Shown: piece by piece, positions 42,014 through 51,275 of the stretch
How the letters are laid out: each line of letters begins with the position of its first letter
Position numbering within the stretch: position 1 is the stretch's first letter
Assembly: GCA_947396885.1 (NCBI GenBank)
Contig: OX377202.1
Coordinates: 16,616,001-16,680,000, forward strand
Source: Heligmosomoides polygyrus polygyrus
Lineage: Eukaryota > Nematoda > Chromadorea > Rhabditida > Heligmosomidae
DNA: 64,000 bases
Direction of reading: 5' to 3'
Position numbers and translations under genes: made by a program
The notes under the pieces: model-generated
The model's input: only the letters and a program-made list of their open reading frames with translations
Told to the model about the DNA's origin: nothing
Database searches by the model: none

Positions 42014-43078
42014 GTGGAAAGTGCTCTTTTCTCAAAGCGACTTACGACGACTTGTTAGTATTTCATTCACCGAAAAATCTATCTAAATAATCAAAATATC
42101 GTCTACTCTTACCAAAACTAATTTGTAGGTGACTTCGCAAATGTCCTTTTTGTTTAAGAAAATATTTTCTAACTTGTAGTTGAAGGTTCTTGACAAAGAA
42201 TTGAGGATTGATGCATGGATCTTATTTCAGAATTTTAAAACACGAGCCGAAAAGCTACATGAACTTTTCTGTGTGCGGTTTTTGCGGGAAATTTTCTAAC
42301 TTAAGCACTTCGGAATTGGAATAAGACACCCAATGGGCGTGGACAACGCTCAGGGAAACCGTACTGATACTAATTACAAGCGTGAGCAGTGCGTTTTTCT
42401 CTAGAATTCAGAAGGTCCAACTAGGAAGAGGAGGAGATCCATTGCGGCCAACTGTTTCGCTCTTGGGGTGGGAAAAGCTACACCCAGACGTTTGGCGGCC
42501 GAAAGACGTCCTGCGTCAATACGCAATAGACTGCTCACAAATTTCGCATCAATCACAGATATCGCCTTTGTTTCTTCCGAAACAAACTCGTCATCCCCGT
42601 ACCAGTGTGTCGACCTCACGAACGTGGCGCAGATATGCGCACGACTGTTGCGTTTATGGCCGAATATGAGTCGTGGAATTTATGATGTATGTCGTAAATT
42701 TGCGTAATGACATGCGCACACGAGTGATCACCGTATAACAACCGTACGACGGTCATCATCGCTGGCCATAAGTCAACTTTCGCTCCAGATCGCTCCCTTC
42801 GTCGCCACCTGTCCTCCGAAGCGCTTCTTCTGTCTGTCGGCCCGTTGTGCACTTAATCATTGAGTTGATTTAGTTGAAACTGTTGGTACCATCTATCATT
42901 TGATTTACTCAGAAATAGTAGGTTACGGTCACACGTTAGAAGCTAGAAAGTCAACGTTAATGAGGTGCTCTAGAACTGTGAGTCCTGGTCGTATGATGTC
43001 TCCTTTTCTATTCCTAGAGAAATTTTGAACGAGAGGTTGGCCATTGGGACAATACATAAGAAGGAAACTCCATTGTTT
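42014..43078. other. Spacer with an unassigned open segment (42390-42710)
   Basis: Between 42394 and 42710 all three + frames and one minus frame (42401-42619) are open. A TTTTCTCTAG acceptor lies at 42395. The frame starting there encodes RKRRRSIAANCFALGVGKAT and ends in a TAA at ~42707. Multiple open frames in a CpG-rich stretch argue for composition rather than coding, so no gene is called. Confidence 0.3.
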
Positions 43079-43195
43079 CAAAGTTTTTTCACATAAATTA
43101 ATAGATACACTTTTCAGATGAACTGATCGACCTAAATTAGTCTGAACACTTTTAAACCCGAACTGGGCACTTTTTTATATTAAACTGAACCTTTC
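43079..43195. repeat. Partial end of the GTGTCCAATTT foldback family
   Basis: Degenerate ~20-nt units (CTGAACACTTTTAAACCCG, AACTGGGCACTTTTT) match the left end of 30829-31722; no partner right end nearby. Confidence 0.45.
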
Positions 43196-43412
43196 TTGAA
43201 TGTACATAAGCGAGCCGTTTTCGAAATAAACTAGGAAAATTTCAGAAAAGCAAAAGTTCAAAACAATTCGAGGCCTACAATCGTTCTGAATTTCTTTGAA
43301 AACATGCCGTCCATACAACTTGCATCCTTGAATTTTCAGAAAATTCCTTTTTTGGCCACAAAGGTGATTCTTTACATCTCCCAGCCCGCAAAAACAGCAG
43401 TAATAGAAGTCG

Positions 43413-43676
43413 TGGTAGCAGCGCCCGGAGGAGGCGCCGGCTGTCGTGTGCATCCGAGTCAAGGCTCTAGGTTTCCGCCCAGACCAACAAAGCCTTCCAT
43501 CCTTTTGGGGTAGGTGAGTTGGTAGCAGACGTGTCTGTGAAGGAGCAAGCGCTGACTTGTTCATCGGCTGGCCACCGCAAGTCATTGTATGGCCAAATAC
43601 ACTTTCATATTACCTGAAAAGCAGCAGAATGCATGGCGTGTCCTGAAAGGGATTGGCGAACGCCTTCCTTTATCGT
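43413..43676 (+). mobile_element. SINE copy 11
   Basis: Degraded A-box (GGTAGCAGCGCCCGGAGG), good body from TGTCGTGTGCATCCG through TTCATCGGCTGGCCACCG to the CCTTTATCG tail. Confidence 0.82.
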
Positions 43677-45143
43677 TTGTTATACAATAATATCCGTGGA
43701 TTCGTCCAATATTTTACTTTGTCTCTACCTTATTTATAGTATAAATGCTGTCTACATAGAGCTGTTCTGTACGGAACTGCGTATTTAAGACTGATTCTAC
43801 TGAAATGTTTCTTCATATTTCAAATGCACGTGACTATAGTTTTTCCATTAATTCGAAACAAACGAAGCGTCTTCTTCGAGTGTAGTTCACTATGAGTTTC
43901 ATTACATAATTATTGTTATGGTAAACCTAAAACGTTTGGACGGAATAAGAACTCCATGAAGGTACACACATTGTAACAAATTTATGATGACTTTTTATGG
44001 ATGGTTAATGAAATTCAAAGAAACGTTCAAAAATTTCTACTGAAATTCAATTCAACTTCCCAGAAGGGATTGAATAAGTAGTCCTCTAATCTTTGCACTC
44101 TGATTCTGAAGAATAGATCACTGTGATTCGGTGCCTGTCTTGAGTCGAATGTTTGGTTGTCGCTACTGATGTGATTGCGTCCCACAAATACATAACAACA
44201 GTAATAAATTCCCTCCATCCCGTAGAAGACTACGTGGCGCATCCCAAAAAAAGACAGATTGTCGTCGTGCATTACCATTTTCTTATCCTTTATTTGAGTT
44301 AGTATGCATAGGATTTCAGGAAGGGCAAGTCTCAGACAGTCTTTCATAGTGCATTAAACAAGCCGTGAATGCTGGAAGGATTAGACAGCTTTCATGCGAG
44401 AGTAGGACACATGGCGCACTCCAAAGATCAATACTTCCTATCATTACGTAGTTAACCTGAGAAACCCTTCATAGCGCTCCCGACAACCTTCCAACCCACG
44501 ACGACCTCAACGAAAAGGCGCCAAATTCAGCAGAGTGCTCGCCAACGGGCGCCGTCGCCGCCGCTGATGTCCGAAGGCGCGAAACACGACATCAATTATA
44601 TGGTGGCACCCCCGCAGCGATCGAATTCACACGAATTCACGCAATGATTAATCACTCTCACACACATCACGGTAAAACTGGCTTCGTTACTGAGCGGTGA
44701 CGCTTACTGTAACGACGAGCTTAATTTAAATGGGGCACTCCCATTGAGTAACGAGAGGTGGCAATTGAGCAAGCGTTGCCTTTCTCTGACTTTAAAATGT
44801 CCTTATTACAGCACTGCACCTGGACGCACGAAAAGTTTCGAGGTAGGTGAGCGTAGAAGTCGTCGTTTTGCACCAGTAATGCGACCAAGTTGATCTACGT
44901 CCTGCTCACCATCTCTCCTGCTTATAAAAGAAACCTCGCCAATTACCTACAAATTACCAACGATGACCTACTTTTTTTTAGATACTGCTTCTTATCGCTA
45001 ATCCTTCTTTCTTATTTGCAAAACTCTATGTCCACTCAAAGAAACACGGGCGACAAGGAGCGTGACGAAAAAGAACTGCCCACAGCTTTGCGGGAATCAG
45101 TCTAGATAAGAAATGTTTACTTTTGCTCAACAAAAACAAAAAA
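43677..45143. other. Spacer with SINE-tail scraps; no gene recognised
   Basis: Near 44208-44255 and 44385-44425 are short pieces of the SINE 3' region (CATCCCGTAGAAGACTACGT, ACATGGCGCACTCC). A CpG-rich patch at 44480-44640 and a TATAAAAG at ~44921 could be promoter-like, but no supported exon follows. Confidence 0.35.
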
Positions 45144-45421
45144 TGGTAAAGGACAGCGTCACTCAAACCCTTTGGAATGTGCCATGCATTATACTTCGCC
45201 GGGATGTCATGGAGGCGATTTGAAAGCGTACTTGGACGCACAATGACCTGCGATTTCCAACCGATGAACAAGTCTGCGCGATATCCTTCCCAGATAAGTC
45301 TTCGTCGACCCCGTAGGGATGGAAGGCTTGGTTGGTCTGGGCGGGAAATCTGACCCAGGAACCTGGTATAGGATGCACAACACGAGACAGGATGTCCTCC
45401 GACTGCGCCATGTACACACGC
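45144..45421 (-). mobile_element. SINE copy 12
   Basis: From AAAGGACAGCGTCACTC to GATGTCCTCCGACTGCGCC; moderately diverged. Confidence 0.83.
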
Positions 45422-46000
45422 CAATCACTTTTATTGAATAAGCAGAAAAATCTACGAAAGGCCTCACACATCACGTTCAAAATGACCCCTTTTGCATGGA
45501 TACCAGTTTCGGGCACCTTCCCATATTCTTGAGGTTGCGCACGGCCATTTCTGGCGTATCATCCTTCGCCGGAGTTGCTTCCATCGAATCCAATGACTTG
45601 TGCTTAAAATCACTCGTATTTTGCTCGAAAATCGAGCAGATAAACAGCAAAATCCAAGGATTAAGATCGGGCGACTTCGACGAGCAATTACCCTTTTTTA
45701 AAGAAACGCGGAAGCTTGATCTTTCACCGTCCCTGTGCCTTTATAGCGCATCTTGTGTAGAATGGTTCAGTCAATAGTATTTTCTTACGCTAAGAATCAC
45801 TGCGACCTCCAAGATTTACATGAAAGGTCTGACCATGACTTTTCAATGCCCAGTCACACTTCATAATGACTAACCTGCGAAGTCCGACGGCAGTATCTGG
45901 AATGTTTCCAGCTCAATACAGCTTTGTCATGCTTGCAGCTCTATTTATAGTTCTTTATGCCACTTTCATGGAAAGATCCCCTTGCGAATCTCCTGAATTA
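45422..46000. other. Spacer, no gene recognised
   Basis: Open + frame 45496-45777 has no recognised domain. Confidence 0.3.
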
Positions 46001-46002
46001 TA

Positions 46003-46889
46003 CCAGGCTGTCCAATTATTCTTGTCCGAAAATTTCACCATTTTTAATTTTTTTCAACTTTATTAAAAAACGAGTCTAATCAACAATATAATCACCACAG
46101 CTATCCACAACAGTGGCCCATCGATTGGGTAGGTCGCCGATGCCCTTCGCCCAGAACTCCGGGGGCTGCGACTCGAAAAGTCCGCGATGTCGGATTTGAG
46201 GTTGTCGTAGTTGGTGAATTTTCTTCCGGCCAAATGGTGCTTCAGCGGGCGGAACAAGTGTAGTCGGAGGGGGCGAGGTCCGGGGAATACGGCGGATGGG
46301 CAGTCGTCTCCCAGCCAAGCGTCGCCAACTTCTGCTGGGTCTCCTTCGCCACGTGGGGGCGCGCGTTGTCGTGCAACAGGTGGACCGAGGCCCGTCGGGG
46401 ACGCTTTTCTCGGAAGGCGGCGGCTAGTTTCTCGAGCTGATCGGTGTAGATGGAGGCAGTGACCGTCCTGCCTTGCGGGAACAGCTCGAAGTACAGCATG
46501 CCCTTGGCGTCCCACCAGCAGCAGAGCATGATCTTCAGCGGGTGTTCCCTGTCCTAGAGGCTCGTGTCGCCGCTCTCGAAACGATTGAACCAGCGCCTGA
46601 CTGTGCATTGGGACCCTGCATCCTCCTTGCACGCTCTGCAGATGTTGGCGACCACGGTGCCCATGTCGTTGCCCAGCAGCCACTCGTAGTACAGGAACGT
46701 ACGAATTCGACCTTGGTACATTTTAGCTTGTACTGGTAGCTGGACGCGGCGACTGCGCCTTATATACCCCTAGCGTGGAACTCTAGAGAACTTTCTAGAA
46801 GGTTTTTACACTTGCCTGATATTATAACACTTCTAAGGAAAATTATAGAATTTTGGAAATTTTCGGACAGGAACTTTTGGACAGCCTGG
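46003..46889 (-). mobile_element. mariner deletion derivative B, 887 bp
   Basis: Ends CCAGGCTGTCCAATTATTC and CTTTTGGACAGCCTGG with TA at 46001-46002 and 46890-46891. Same family and same internal deletion as 25193-26105; near its right end it lacks a ~25-bp segment that copy A has as a tandem ACTTCTAAGGAA / ACTTCTAGGGAC repeat. Confidence 0.92.
46063..46720 (-). pseudogene. mariner transposase, internally deleted sister copy
   Basis: The same junction as copy A joins GGCGACACGAGCCTC (minus strand) to the HPLKIMLCCWWDAKG block. Retained: LLHDNARPHVAKETQQKL (second Asp) and AHPPYSPDLAPSDYTC (third-Asp block, better preserved than in copy A). An in-frame TAG precedes the junction (CCTAGAGG at ~46555) and frameshifts follow the third block. 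Confidence 0.87.
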
Positions 46890-47166
46890 TAGAAAATCAA
46901 TAAGGGGATAAGGTGGAAGGGAAAGCTCTGCAAAACCAAAGCATTTCCATTTCTACGGGATTTCCTCGATAGATAATCAGGTTAGCTTGGATAAGACACC
47001 TTAGCGTTGTAACAATTCTTTTAATTTGTCTGTATGTCCACATGTGCGTCCGCAGCCGCCGGAGCATTCGATTCTGAGCACTTCCGATCGATAATATTGA
47101 CGTTTGGCAGCTCGAACTGATGCGGGTGCGAGAATGAATAATACGTGTTCAATGGGCATCAAGTAA
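46890..47166. other. Spacer
   Basis: A SINE-like word TTCTACGGGATTTCC at ~46951 only; otherwise nothing recognised. Confidence 0.3.
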
Positions 47167-47443
47167 AAGGATAGAAGGGCAGGTGAGAGCGTCTACCACC
47201 CCCTTTTGGGGTGAGCCGCGCATTCCACTTACACGGGACAAGTAGGAGCAGTAGGAGAAAGCTAATCGGTATTTGGCCTGCACAATGATTTACGGTGGCC
47301 AGCCAATGGACGTGTCAGTACATATTTCATCCTTCACTTTTTTGCAGGGATGGAATGCCAAGTTTGTGTTAAAGGAGCTGAACTAAGAACCCCGTTTTGT
47401 TCGTGGTGCACGCGACCTTAACCAACTGCGTTGCCACGCGCCC
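47167..47443 (-). mobile_element. SINE copy 13, diverged
   Basis: CACTTACACGGGACAAG, TTTACGGTGGCCAGCCAATG and GTGGTGCACGCGACC match the body on the minus strand. Confidence 0.75.
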
Positions 47444-48663
47444 ATGGAGAAGAATGATAAGTGTAAGTCATTCGCTTCTCATCTGAAATTCGGTTTGAAT
47501 GCTGCAGTGGACAACGTCATTCGTCATACCACACCACAGTCCCATGTTTTGTTCGCTGAAAATCGCTTAATTTAGCCGTCCTCTATTCAAAGCGATGTAT
47601 AGCTGTTGTCGAGCATGTTTGACACACGGACCGGTCGCAATCGACATGTGACACAAGCGGATTCTGACGAGCGATTCTGTGGAGAATCACCTGTGAATCG
47701 ATTGGCAGCTCGTCGTGTCAGTTCTGTGCGCCGTACCGATGAGCCGTGCAATTGGAGCGCCGACAACAGCCGGTCTTTGTCCTTTGAAAACCAACACTGG
47801 GCCGGGCTGACCTGGTTTTAAGGGGACGGCGGGGCATCGGCGTAGAATGGAAGGAGTGCGGCTTTGATAAAAAGGGCTCGGGCTGTGTAGAGCCCAGAAG
47901 CATTTTACGAGGCCAGACAGAAGCTTTCCGCCGTCTTCGACTTCTAGTTTCAAACTTTCAAAATTTCAATCGTAGCTTCATTCAGGTTTAGTCAATATAA
48001 CTGCGGAACATCTTGTAGATTCCTCACTTTTACAATAAAATTAATCAGAAAAAAATCTATTTGTGAACGATTGGGCTTAGAAGTTAGAACTCATGGACTG
48101 TCGGAATACATTTCTGGCGTCCTCTTAAACACAGTGAAATTTCACCTCCGAAAGCTTTCTGAGGAATCTTAAAGGATAAGAAATAAACAGATTAGAATAG
48201 ACTATGAAAAATTAGTCATAACTCTCAAATGCAAATTCTACAGGTTTTCCACTGACGAACTTAACGGCGTGCTATTTGAGTTGTCAATCGGCAGGGCAGG
48301 ATCATTTTGTTCAATAATGCAGCAAAAATTTTCAACGTGTTTTCATATTTTGTCTTCAGATTCCGACGACTGTCTCCAGGAAACCTATATCTTAACGTTA
48401 AATCTATCAGCAGCTGCTTTTCCGCACTTCTGTTGAGTCATTGATTTGATTAGTAGTGTTCTTCTGTTAGACTCTACTTTTAAATGTTTTTAAGTGGTTC
48501 GGAAAAGATCCCTTTTAAAACCCTAAAACTATACAAAGCTCTTGCGCTTCTACTTGGTAAAGAAAAGGTGAAGTCGGATGCTTCAAAGCAAGTTGCTTTT
48601 TTTTAAATTTTGAGGTGCTGTTCTTAGTAAGTGTTGTATTTTTCTTATAATGTGTGTCTTTTA
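47444..48663. other. Spacer, no gene recognised
   Basis: Overlapping open frames on both strands at 47606-47953 (CpG-rich) with no domain. The remainder is AT-rich. Confidence 0.35.
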
Positions 48664-48947
48664 AAGGACAAAAGATAAAGGTCAGCGTTACTCAATCCGT
48701 TTTGGGCCACGCACTCTACTTCTACGGGATGTCGTGAAGGTGATTCGAATGCGTACATATTTGGCCATACAATGACTTGCTGTGGCCAGCCATGAACATG
48801 TCAGCGCTTTTTCCTTCCCAGACAAGTGTGGCTCCAATCGACGGGGAATGGAAGGATTGCTCATCCCGGGCGGGAAATCCGAACCAAGAACCTGGCATCG
48901 GGTGCACGCGACAGCCCACGCCTCCTTCGACTGGGCTGCGCGCGTCC
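48664..48947 (-). mobile_element. SINE copy 14
   Basis: Near full length on the minus strand, head pointing at copy 15; ends GACTGGGCTGCGCGCGTCC. Confidence 0.85.
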
Positions 48948-48986
48948 AATAATATCATGTAATGTGCATCTTTTGCCAGGTAGTAA

Positions 48987-49024
48987 ATTAATAATAATAA
49001 TAATAACAATAATAATATTATTAT
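48987..49024. repeat. (TAA)n microsatellite between inverted SINEs
   Basis: AATAATAATAATAAC followed by AATAATATTATTATT, partly self-complementary. It lies between the heads of copies 14 and 15. Confidence 0.85.
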
Positions 49025-49025
49025 T

Positions 49026-49324
49026 GGGCGCGTATAGCGCAGTCGGAGGAGGCGTCGGCTGTCGCTTGCACCCGATAGCAGGTTCCTAGTTCGGATTTCC
49101 CGCCCAGGCCAACAAAGCCTTTCATCCCTCCAGGGTCGGTGAATTGGTACCAGACCTGTCTGGGAAGGATAGAGCGCTGACTTGTTCATCGGCTGGTCAC
49201 CGCAAGTCATTGTATGGCCAAATACGCATTCAAATCGCCTCCACGACATCCCGTATAGGTGGAATGCCTGGCGCATCTCAAAAGGGATTGAGTAACGCCG
49301 TCCTTTTTTGCTTTTTATCCTTTA
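49026..49324 (+). mobile_element. SINE copy 15, full length
   Basis: GGGCGCGTATAGCGCAGTCG to TTTATCCTTT. TTATTATT precedes it and recurs after the tail (49328-49341), consistent with insertion into the microsatellite. Confidence 0.9.
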
Positions 49325-50340
49325 ATATTGTTATTATTATTAAGCCATCTTCTTTGTTGTACTTTTGCTTGTGTTTCTGCACTTTTGTGTAAAGCTAAAT
49401 AACGTGAAATTGCCCCACGATATCTCATAGAAAAAGCCCATCCCAAATAAGAATTGATTAAGCAGTTCTTTATCTTTTATCTTCTACATTTTAAGCTTTT
49501 ATTGCAGTTTCTTCGCCTACTTCAGGTTATCAAAACCTCTAAAAGGAAGGCGGGACATTAGGGCCGACCTAGTAGAAGATAGTAGAAGATCTTCCGCAGG
49601 TAGTGTCGCCGTGGAAGAGAAAAATAACGAGGAAAAAGAGTATGTCGTACTACACATGCCATTTGATGGGGCTCAAAAGTAGTGATCGCACCTGGCACGT
49701 CTTCGCTGCGCTGCCCTACCTTCTTTGTGGTTACGAGCTGCAATCGCAGATGTTTTGGGGACTCCTTTACTTTCCAAACCCCCTTTCTCGTAACAGGGTC
49801 CTCCTCTCCGGACCGTTCGTCTAGTATTTCGCACACCGAGCCGTTTTTTGAGAGCATGCCATTTGAATCGCGCGAATGCCCAGTTTTTCCGTCGCTGCCT
49901 CACCGTAAATGGTCGCCGATGACTAACCCGAAACCGCATAGAAAAACGCTAATGACACGCACGGCGTACGGACGGCGTACGCCGTACGTACGCCTCCGCC
50001 GTACTGCGTCTGCTCGTCATTACTCGGTAACCTTTTGTGAATGTCGCGGCCTAATAAGGTCACCTTAGCCGTTTGGGGAAGGGAAAGTGGCACGGATGGG
50101 CGGCCAAATGCAACAGCATGTTCCCCATACTTCAGTGTCATCGACAAGCTTTAGATATTGCGGACATCAAAAAATTCGTCAAGTTGAACAGGGATAACAA
50201 ATAAAGTGCCAAAATTTTTCAGTAAGTAGAAAAACTACACTGCTCTGTTACAGAATTGAAGTCACTAAGACAATAAAAATTTTGCACACATTCTCTTCCA
50301 ATCCTCTATGAATTATCTATCAGAGAAACCACTGAAAGCT
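49325..50340. other. Spacer with one weak candidate exon
   Basis: See 49720-49894. The palindromic run GTACGGACGGCGTACGCCGTACGT-type DNA at 49965-49995 is a short CpG hairpin. The remainder is unassigned. Confidence 0.3.
49720..49894 (-). CDS. Weak candidate exon, unknown protein
   Basis: On the minus strand an AG (GTGAGGCAG) and a donor (GAAG then GTAGGG) bracket 175 nt that are open in one frame. That frame encodes a charged peptide with SKNGSVCEILDERSGEEDPV and RKGVWKVKESPKHLRLQLV. The amino acid mix looks protein-like, but I know no family, find no partner exon, and another minus frame is also open. Could be chance. Confidence 0.22.
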
Positions 50341-50352
50341 TGCATAACTCGG

Positions 50353-50400
50353 GAGATTTTTTATTTTATTTTATTTTATTTTATTCATTTATTTACACGG
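50353..50400. repeat. (TTTTA)n tract, possible LINE tail on minus strand
   Basis: TTTTATTTTATTTTATTTTA then TTCATTTATTTACACGG. Similar tail-like words occur near 60600. No reverse transcriptase sequence adjoins. Confidence 0.45.
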
Positions 50401-50618
50401 GTACAAGTACAGTCAGGACGCAATGTGTATAATAAAAATTCACCAAACGAGAAAAGCAAATACAATATACACATATTTATTTATCGTGATCAGTCCCAGC
50501 ATTTTCCCTCCTGCACAGTCGCCGTTTGGCTACAAAATTTACGTTGTAAGCGGCCCGGATACGGGTGGGTGCTGATCAGTCCCACGAGGTGTGGATGTTG
50601 CGTTCGATCAAACAAACG

Positions 50619-50692
50619 GCGCCGGTGATGTAAAGGCGTAGAGCATTCCCGCCCGGTCAGAGGGAGGTGCGGGTTCGAGTCCGCCTGGCGCT
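50619..50692 (+). pseudogene. tRNA-like sequence (tRNA pseudogene or SINE head)
   Basis: 74 nt with a 7-bp acceptor-like stem GCGCCGG / CTGGCGC, a perfect B-box GGTTCGAGTCC (50672-50682) and a 4-bp T-stem GCGG / CCGC with an 8-nt loop. The anticodon arm does not form the standard 5-bp stem and 7-nt loop, and the D-stem is weak, so it is not a functional tRNA. The 19-bp word just upstream (50593-50611) recurs at 1031. Confidence 0.4.
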
Positions 50693-51082
50693 AGAAGTTT
50701 TGATCGCAGCAAAACATCGTTGTGACAGCTTACTACCTCGATACCAGCCACTTGAGGCTTGAAGAAACTGATTTGAAATATTACCTAGCTGAAAAAGTAA
50801 ATTATAGACGACGTCTCGTTATGAGTTCAGATGTAATTTCTGATTTTTTTAAAAAGCTTCATTATTCCTAGAAAGATTCTGTCTTTTGCGAAGCTCCTCA
50901 TGTATGAAGCGAGGGTCCTACGGTCTTAGATTATGTGATTATTTCTAAGAATTCATGTTAAACGTTTTCTCTTCTCCGATCAGGTCAGGTCACACTGAAA
51001 AATCCTCAAATTTTATTTTTTAAATTCCAGTTTCGTCTATTCAATAAAATGTCTAATCAATAAATTATAACAATTAACTTAC
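50693..51082. other. Spacer
   Basis: Begins TAGAAGTTTTGATCGCAGC, similar to DNA near 10565; otherwise AT-rich with no feature. Confidence 0.3.
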
Positions 51083-51275
51083 CAGTGCCCATATCACCAC
51101 CTATCGCCCGTTCATCATTCAATAGCCGACTGGTGGCGGCCAATTTCTCTGTTCGTTGTCGTCGAGCTTCAAAAGCGGATTTTATAATACAAGCTTCAGG
51201 GTCCTCATTCAGTTGATTCACCTGTTTACATGTGTTATCAACCAGCTTTTTGTCCCTGAATTTTTTATTTTCCAT
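51083..51275 (-). CDS. Candidate first coding exon, unknown protein
   Basis: On the minus strand an ATG, preceded by an in-frame TGA, opens 64 codons plus 1 nt and ends at a strong donor (CACTG then GTAAGTTAAT). The peptide starts MENKKFRDKKLVDNTCKQVN and continues with SAFEARRQRTEKLAATSRLL and AIGGDMGTG: hydrophilic, helical, with no signal peptide. Balanced composition and a consensus donor favour a real exon. I could not find the second exon at lower coordinates and do not recognise the family. Confidence 0.35.

Noticed and set aside
45163..45467. Recurrent ~80-aa 'protein family' with SAGHRKSLYGQ-type peptides in many ORFs (e.g. also 37000, 49144, 59212)
   Set aside because: All are frames through the same SINE in either orientation; they contain tRNA-like boxes and share DNA, not protein, conservation.
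50619..50692. Functional tRNA gene
   Set aside because: Anticodon arm cannot form the normal 5-bp stem with a 7-nt loop, and the T-stem is only 4 bp.
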